Of a DNA stretch of 64,000 bases, positions 57,501 through 64,000 are shown piece by piece (position 1 is the stretch's first letter; each line of letters opens with the position of its first letter). Position numbers and translations under genes: made by a program. This DNA is from Verpa conica. Its lineage: Eukaryota; Ascomycota; Pezizomycetes; Pezizales; Morchellaceae. The notes under the pieces are model-generated. The model saw only the letters and a program-made list of their open reading frames with translations. It made no database searches and was not told the origin of the DNA. The DNA lies in assembly GCA_033030425.1 (NCBI GenBank), contig JAUFSD010000016.1, positions 806,001-870,000 of the forward strand, written 5' to 3'.

Positions 57501-60500
57501 AGGTTTTATAAGTTTTATAGCCTTGCTTGGAGGAGGTATGGGTGGGGCTGTGGTTGCGTGGGTAGGGTTCTGGGTGATCGCGGTTGCGTTGCATTCGGAC
57601 GCTGATAAATGTCACGGCACTGTAGCCGGGAAGCGAGGGGGACGTACTGGGAAGCAAGGCAAAAAAATACACCAAAAACTGCCCAATCCGCAAGACAGAA
57701 AATTATTGAGAATATTCCTATCTAGTATGGCATAGCATATTACTACTCTAAATAGCCTCCAATTAAATAAGACTAATATTTAGTCACTTTTGGCAAGAGT
57801 ATTGTGAAAAATACTAAAGTTTGTATAGGGATAATTAATCTATACACCTTATATAATTAATTACCTCTACATAAACTTAGTACTATCCTTCAGGATTACA
57901 GGCCCTGAATCCCGCAGAATTTTTAATCAAATACCTATACTTTAACGAATTGCTTAGATTAATTTGGTGAGATCTATAAGATATTTTCATGCTCCTCATA
58001 CAAACCACGTACCACTCGCAGGGTTTTGAAAATTATATACTGGGTGAAGATATACAATAGTTTTTGAGGCGAATACTTAACCAGGTATATGTCAGACTCT
58101 ATGGTTATGTTAGGTCTGTATTAGGATTTATATACACTTAATGCTCTTTTAAGTTGGGAGATTTAGGAGATATATAAGCCCTTGTAAAATTTTATAGGTC
58201 GGCCCGAAACTTTCGGTCTAGTTATTACCGGACCGTAGGTTACCTAATAGCTAAGTCAAAACAATAAACACTGTACATACAAATTAAGAAAAAATCCCTA
58301 GATTGTGTGATATTTTATAAAGCCCACTAAATACGTCGGCGCGGCTTATGTGAACTTTAGCTATGTATAATACGTACAGCCTATCACAACATCAGACGGA
58401 AAACAAAATCAAATATACCCTACATAACTGTAATTTGTGTAGATAGTAAATTAAAGCGATGGATTCCCCCAGCTACCTGGTGGGTGGCGCTTAGACCGAG
58501 GCTAGCTTGGGTGTAGTCCCGCTGCGCACGCTGCGTCCCGTCGAATAATACCCCTTCGCTCAGACTATTAGCTAATTAGTAGGAGCCCATACCTAAGATG
58601 GAGTTTGAGTTTTCCTCTTGGTACTATACTAATCTATGATTCGAGAGGTTTTTGGCGAGGGGAATACGCACGGAAATAGCTGAAGGGAACAAGGGACTGA
58701 ATCATTGGCATTATATTACATTGCCCATATATTTAAGAAATTCCTCCCAGAATAGATTTTAGAATTTCTTATATTTACGTCAATGTTCATATCTTATATA
58801 CGTTTTTAAGATCCATGAAGAGGTCCTACTTCATATCGATCCCACTATACCATAGATTAGCCTTAACACTACCAGCACCATCTAGCCATAACGCTAGTCC
58901 TGATTTCTGAGTGTAAGCCTCAGTTCGGAAGTTTTCAATTCTAATGTCATTGCCTCAACATGCAGGAACAACAGTACTCTTAAAGTCACTTACAGTCTCA
59001 AGAGGTTTCGAAGAGCCTCAGAAACCAAGGTGTCCAGTGTGTTTGTAGTGGCTGAATGGTGATGACTGTGTAGATTAAGGTGCTGAAAAGTACAAAAGAG
59101 AAATTTGAAACAAGGCGATTCTGTTTTGGAACTTTTCATAATAATCCTGTCAAAAAATCGGACGGAGGATGCAGTGCTAGTGGCTTAAGTTCCCTGGTAG
59201 CTCAGATAACTATTCCGAGTCGTTTTGTCTAGTCCCAGGTATCAGGTACATACCGACATGTGAGGCTGTGGCTGTCCAAAGGAAAAAGAAAACCCTTTTT
59301 TCATTACCCTAGCTCTGTACTAGCCACGAGTACTTCTACATTTCTGAGAATAGATTGGCCCAGCCCCGAGTGATGTCACAATTCACTTTTATGAAAGAAT
59401 ATCTGTGTCGTTCCCTGGTAGCTGAGGCTTGGTACTGGGTGAGAGGCGCTACATGGTAGGTTATTTTTACAATACGCACTTGAAAACAACACAAGCTTCT
59501 GCGCACAAATGCTGTATACCTTACTAGCTAAAAGCCTTACAAGAACTCTCCGTAAAAAAAACCGAAAAGTAGGTACATGACCTTACCGTCATGTACCCTA
59601 CTCCTGACCATCCATGTCCCAGTGATATTGTCAAAGCGTTTTACAAGTAAGCATAAGTTGAGCTGTACTCTTCAAGGCGCCGAATAAAATTTTATGAGGT
59701 CGGGAGATAATTTGACACCAAATGATAATATGGCACCAATTAGCGTAAACTCCGAGCTGGAACGTTAGATGCTATTACTGTAATTCGGCTAATTTCTCGA
59801 CAGATGGCTTTATTAGCACTCGATGTTGTACATATTTAGGCGCGATTTAATTTACACTCCATTTGATACACCATACTTATGAGTTTTAGGGTATTATTAT
59901 TACAGTGGAGAGAAGGCATAGCTCTGTACCTATGTGCCCTGTCGATCTTTGAGACATTACATCAATAGTGCCTCTATATGTTAATAAGTATCTATGATTC
60001 CCCCCAAGTCAGTATCAATTTTAAACCGAGCCAAAAATGACCGCATGCTGAAACATCGAACCCTCCCTCCCATAACACCGGGTACTGGTCAATTCTAAGC
60101 ATCTCCGTTCGATGTTCTGAACCATCTCCCGAGTTCCGCGGAGTGGGCGAATTACGCCTAGGATGTGGCATACGATTAACCCCTTCGCTTAGTCTTTGAC
60201 CAACGCACCCACGTCAGGGTGCATTCAAAGATCGTGACGGACAACTGGGAATGTCTGCACGCAGCAGAGGATGGTCTGAATCGTGTTCAGAGCGCTGCAC
60301 TAGGTAGACAAGATACATCATGCCGGGATTTCGGTTATTGGAGCAGTTAGACGTCAAACAGCCATGGCTGTGCTAATGCCTTGGGAAAAGAAAAAAAAGG
60401 CATGATACGACTGGGAGTTTATCAAAACTTCACGGCCCACGTTTCTTGAAGACATCTAGATGGGATACAAGCCCCGTTTTGAGTTTCACGATGATCTTTG

Positions 60501-61195
60501 CACCTGAGGCTCTGATGCCCTGCGTTGTTCAAGGCGCGGAGGGGTGGAGTGTGCACGCGCAGAAGGAAGGTGGGTGAAAGATGTATCCTGCAAGATTATG
60601 AGTATTCATTGGGTTTGCAATCGTGGACGTTGCTAACCCCGACCGCTTTCGGCTTACCTGACGCCGGATACGTTCCTCTTGAGGTGTATTACACACTCGG
60701 TTCAAATCTATTCTCTCCACTCTGTCTGTGGGGCCCTAATTCTAGAGAAATTGATAAATGTCATTCCCTCCATCACTGAGTTCTGTTCCTAACATTCCTC
60801 CCCATCGCCCCACAGCTCAATTGCAAACACTCAGGCCCACCAGACCTTGAAGATTACAACCTCCAGGAAACATTCCCGATTAGTCCTCTTGAAGATGTCG
60901 ATCTTTAGATTACTAATGCTTGCTTACACCTCGGATAAAACCCTTGAGCGTAAAGCATTCAGGAAGACTCAGGCTAAAATAAGATTACAAGAGGAGGCAC
61001 TCAAGAGAACACGGGATCTTTACTATAGAGTTGGGGGATTTCGATAAAGTGTTCAAAGCCACTATATATTAGCCACACTATTGATGAGTGAGGCTTGGCT
61101 ATATAGTGCGGGACTCCGTTGTGCAAGCTACAACAGTCTCCCCAACTCACACAACAATCCTTACACACGATACATACCTGCTTGCTAGGTTCGCA
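57501..61195. other. gene-poor region
   Basis: No gene is seen. It has a GC-rich block at 57535-57650 against the transposase relic. Near 60060-60500 DNA is GC-richer but has no readable domain. The last ~100 bp are the leader of the endonuclease/phosphatase-like gene. Confidence 0.45.
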
Positions 61196-62089
61196 ATGCA
61201 AATTTCAGATTCCTCTACCGTTCCTATTCGTCTTTTTACATACAACATTCGATATGCCACTATTAGTCCTTTTCGTGGCGAAGAAAGATGGCCTATCCGC
61301 CTCCCGTTGGTTATCTCCTCTCTTAAGATCCACTCTCGCTACATCCCTACTTCTTTCATTTGTCTTCAAGAAGTCCTCCACTCTCAACTAGTCGATATTC
61401 TCGCCTCCCTCAACACTCCAACCCCTGGCGAATGGGCCTACATAGGAGTAGGCCGTGATGACGGTGTTGAAGCTGGCGAATATGCACCGATCTTCTACCG
61501 CCCTAAAATTTGGCGCCTTAACTTTTGGAAAACAATTTGGCTTTCTGAAACTCCCGACGTCCCATCAAAGGGTTGGGACGCGGCAAGTATTCGAATCCTC
61601 ACGATTGGAGAATTTACACATACCGAAACTGGCACGTCAGTAGTGGCTATGAACACTCACCTCGATGACCAAGGCGCCGTCTCTCGCACAAGCGCAGCAA
61701 AAATTATAATGTCCCAAGTCGATAAGGCTGCATTCCCAACATTCCTTGCAGGTGACTTCAATTCGAAGCCCGAGGAAGAAGCATATTCGGTCCTCAACGC
61801 CAAAGATTCTCCAGTCTCCGATCTACGTAACTATACAGTTGGGTCTGCCAGATACGGGCACGAAAATACGTATACAGGTTTTGGATATGAGAAGGACTGC
61901 GAAGCTAAGCGTATTGATTTTCTATTCCTAAGTGGGATGGGGAAACAGATTGAGAGGGGAGGCAAGATACAAGGAGATGCACTGTGGACGGTGGAGGGTT
62001 ATGGTGTTTTAGAGAGTAAGTTTGAGGATGGTGTTTACGCTAGTGATCACAGAGCAGTTCTAGGAGACGCACTACTTCATTCATGGTGA
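61196..62089 (+). CDS. endonuclease/exonuclease/phosphatase-superfamily protein
   Basis: A single exon codes for 297 aa. The ATG at 61196 is chosen because the same frame has no ATG upstream between the last stop and it. The DNase I-like fold is complete: N-terminal TYNIRY (Asn ligand), FICLQEV (catalytic Glu), VAMNTHLDDQG (His motif), FLAGDFNSKPEEEAY (Asp/Asn pair), and YASDHRAV (SDH motif). The product lacks a signal peptide or membrane helix and ends GDALLHSW. Members of this type hydrolyse phosphodiester or phosphate bonds (nucleic acids, inositol phosphates, sphingomyelin); the substrate is not predictable here. It lies alone, between gene-poor DNA and inverted-repeat elements. Confidence 0.88.
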   Translation: MQISDSSTVPIRLFTYNIRYATISPFRGEERWPIRLPLVISSLKIHSRYIPTSFICLQEVLHSQLVDILASLNTPTPGEWAYIGVGRDDGVEAGEYAPIFYRPKIWRLNFWKTIWLSETPDVPSKGWDAASIRILTIGEFTHTETGTSVVAMNTHLDDQGAVSRTSAAKIIMSQVDKAAFPTFLAGDFNSKPEEEAYSVLNAKDSPVSDLRNYTVGSARYGHENTYTGFGYEKDCEAKRIDFLFLSGMGKQIERGGKIQGDALWTVEGYGVLESKFEDGVYASDHRAVLGDALLHSW

Positions 62090-62679
62090 TGAATTTCCTT
62101 TATATGGATTTGGAAAAATTTGGCGTTTCTTGGTTTAGCGGTTGTATTTTTGTTTGGAGGCGTTTATCTCTTAAGGAAATAAAGATAGCTATGAGTAACG
62201 AAAGCTACATATATTTTTTGTTTATAGTCTCGCTAACTGTCTGTCGTATTCGTGATTCTACCCTAAAATATCTGAACTGCCTATCATACTACGGCATTGC
62301 CACTGTAAAACGCTTTTCTAGTACATTTTTATCCTCTAAGGTTTAATTGGTATCGCTAAACACAACTTAAACCACCTATTTAACAAATAAAAAAAATCAA
62401 GTAATTAGCATAGTGCCAGTTTCCTACTACATATATAGTGTAAGAAATGTTATCTCCTAGGTTGGGAAGTAGGACTCCAGTAGTGAGGTGACCATGGAAA
62501 GAGTAACGCAAAATCTTTTTGCGTATATATATATAGCCACTTCTATATTTAGATTTGACAATCTCCAACTAAAGATTTACTAGATAAACCTATTGTAGAG
62601 GGACAAAAATAACCGCGGATTCACAACACAACTAACGTCTAGAGGAAGAGACCAAATAAGTACTAACCCACAACTACTA
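62090..62679. other. AT-rich intergenic region
   Basis: Probably the 3' region of the preceding gene. No gene is seen. Confidence 0.45.
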
Positions 62680-62898
62680 CTCAGGCGTTTATTAAATACT
62701 TGGAGCAAGATTCATCATGACGCAGCCCTAAGACAACCAAGACAACCGTAAAGACATTGTATTCTCTTGTTAGACTATATAGCGACTATATTATTGTTTA
62801 GTTTATAGTTGTATTTGTTCTAGTAGTTAATGTAGTACCGCCATTTAGGGGTCGGCCGTGACCGCGATCTCACTCCGAGTATTTAATAAACGCCTGAG
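62680..62898. mobile_element. short inverted-repeat element with 26-bp termini
   Basis: The left end CTCAGGCGTTTATTAAATAC continues TTGGAG. The right end is CTCCGAGTATTTAATAAACG then CCTGAG. The 26-bp arms match at 25 positions. The 167-bp interior has no coding capacity and includes TGTTAGACTATATAGCGAC. A target-site duplication is not obvious. It could be a MITE, or an LTR remnant with longer-than-usual terminal palindromes. Confidence 0.7.
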
Positions 62899-63420
62899 AA
62901 AAATACCTTCGAAGCCTTGCAGTGGCATATAGACTAGGTCTCGGTAGAATCAAAAGGTTGAATAGCTATTACTCTTATATTATTAACCTTCTACTACACA
63001 ATTTTCCTTCCCCGTTACAACGAGAAGAGGTGACTGGTTTTGTTTTCCAGCTAGTGTATATGTTCCGTTCATTAATGTATTTCTGGCCTGACTAGTGAAT
63101 AAAAATCAATCACAGCCTTCAAGCACCAGAAATGGAAAGACTTATACTAGGCGAAAGATAAAGTCTGTTTGCCCCGGTACTAAGCAACGCCACCCTCCTT
63201 TATAAGTGGAGATCGTTACAGCGGGCATTGAAACTAAGGTTTCATAAGACAGCTGTGGTAGGATTTACTTATGTAAATTGGGGATAGCGGGGCTTGTTGC
63301 TGGTATTTCTTTTGGGCGTAGAATCTGCTACCTATATACACCCAACCGAGTAGAGTTTATTTTTCGGCGGGTATATATCTTAAACAATGGGATTCCCTAA
63401 AGTATAAATATATATGTTCT
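62899..63420. other. intergenic region between two inverted-repeat elements
   Basis: No gene is seen. Confidence 0.4.
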
Positions 63421-64000
63421 GGCCCGTTCGGGGGACGCTGCCTATCGGGGGGACGTCCCCTCGACGGGCCGGCCTGTTGGAGGGATATCCCCCCAATGGG
63501 CTACCTGTTGGGGGGATATCCCTCCAATGGGTAGCTATAAATCAGTTTTATAGGGCATCCCCTCAATGGGCTACCAATTGGAGGGACACACTGCGTACCC
63601 TGAACGAGTAGACAGCTATTTTACCCTAGTAAATGACCATTTTACCCTATTTTACCCAAGTACATCGCTTATAAAGCACCCATATTTATCAGATAGCATA
63701 TAACTATTATTTGCTACCAAAAAGCGCCCACAATATAAAAATCCCTAGAGACAACAATGCATGGTATAAAATCACAAAAAATCCTAAAAGAATCTCAGAA
63801 TAGGCTGATATTTTTCTGACTACTAACTTAATTTATTTAGGATTGCCTGTATTAATTGAGACATGATTTGTCACCTACCCATATGGGGGACACTGGTATC
63901 CCTCCAACAGGTAACCCATTCAGGGGATGCCTACCCGTCCGCTCCCAGGCTGGCCCGTTCAGGGGACGTCCCCCCAATAGGCAGGTCCCTCTATATGGGC
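63421..64000. mobile_element. GC-rich foldback element, right end reaches the window edge
   Basis: Two GC-rich arms (about 63421-63600 and 63880-64000) flank an AT-rich core. The arms are inverted: CTGCCTATCGGGGGGACGTC on the left pairs with GACGTCCCCCCAATAGGCAG on the right. TGTTGGAGGGATA on the left pairs with TATCCCTCCAACA at ~63898-63910. Within an arm, a self-complementary unit around GGGGGGATATCCC and CCAATGGGCTACC repeats several times. No protein is encoded; a TTTTACCC repeat lies in the core. Confidence 0.7.

Noticed and set aside
59189..59425. Two copies of TTCCCTGGTAGCT resembling the D-arm start of a tRNA
   Set aside because: Neither is followed by anticodon or T-arm sequence. 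They may be a minor repeat but do not make a tRNA gene.
60525..61047. Two small + strand frames (84 and 66 codons) before the endonuclease-like gene
   Set aside because: No domain, no splice connection, and a composition not clearly coding.
1..64000. CRISPR arrays, operons or bacterial-type mobile elements
   Set aside because: The window is eukaryotic, with spliced genes, and has no regularly spaced repeat array.

Overview
The window is fungal nuclear DNA, most likely from a filamentous ascomycete. Genes have several short GT-AG introns, often with a CTAAT/CTGAC-like branch point. The conserved proteins are of ascomycete type: MOT1, TAF12, GRR1, a HOS4-like ankyrin protein, DFG10 and an Ark/Prk-type kinase. 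Compact gene islands sit in long AT-rich gene-poor stretches with decayed genes and repeats. That layout fits Pezizomycetes (truffle/morel relatives), but this placement is inference from style, not from a marker gene. All multi-exon models were built by hand from splice signals, reading phase and family conservation, and every one closes in frame.

Layout: 1-209 possible 3' end of a membrane-protein gene. 1.2-5.3 kb: TAF12 (-) and epsilon-COP (+), head to head. 5.3-12.9 kb: gene-poor, with a protein-kinase pseudogene (-), one low-complexity hypothetical gene (-) and an inverted-repeat element. 12.9-24.7 kb: MOT1 (-, 9 exons, 1916 aa) and an Ark/Prk-like kinase (+, 1023 aa) diverging. 26.1-28.0 kb: GRR1-like F-box/LRR gene (-). 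28-31.6 kb: leader and AT-rich DNA. 31.6-36.1 kb: eS12 (-) and eL36 (+) diverging, then an LMBR1-like membrane protein (-). 36.5-37.3 kb: F-box/ankyrin pseudogene. 38.2-38.6 kb: small HTH gene related to transposase N-termini. 41.3-45.9 kb: HOS4-like ankyrin protein (+). 46-50 kb: AT-rich with repeats. 50.3-56.5 kb: dense island with a small ankyrin protein (-), RPC11 (+), uL13 (-), ALKBH6-like dioxygenase (+) and polyprenol reductase DFG10 (-). 57-61 kb: Tc1-like transposase relic and AT-rich DNA. 61.2-62.1 kb: endonuclease/exonuclease/phosphatase-fold protein (+). 62.7-64 kb: two inverted-repeat elements.

Functionally the genes are housekeeping: transcription (TAF12, MOT1, RPC11, HOS4), translation (eS12, eL36, uL13), COPI traffic, dolichol synthesis, endocytosis signalling and ubiquitination. 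Divergent pairs sharing a promoter are common (TAF12/epsilon-COP, MOT1/kinase, eS12/eL36, ankyrin/RPC11, uL13/ALKBH6).

The most unusual observation is a family of very short (about 35-45 bp) dispersed sequences with a TTCA/TTCG-like tail. Three of about six copies are bracketed by perfect direct repeats of 10, 13 and 18 bp, each different, as expected for retroposed insertions. Other candidates are two diverged copies of one MITE-like element, a GC-rich foldback element at the right edge, and a GC-AG intron in the kinase gene.
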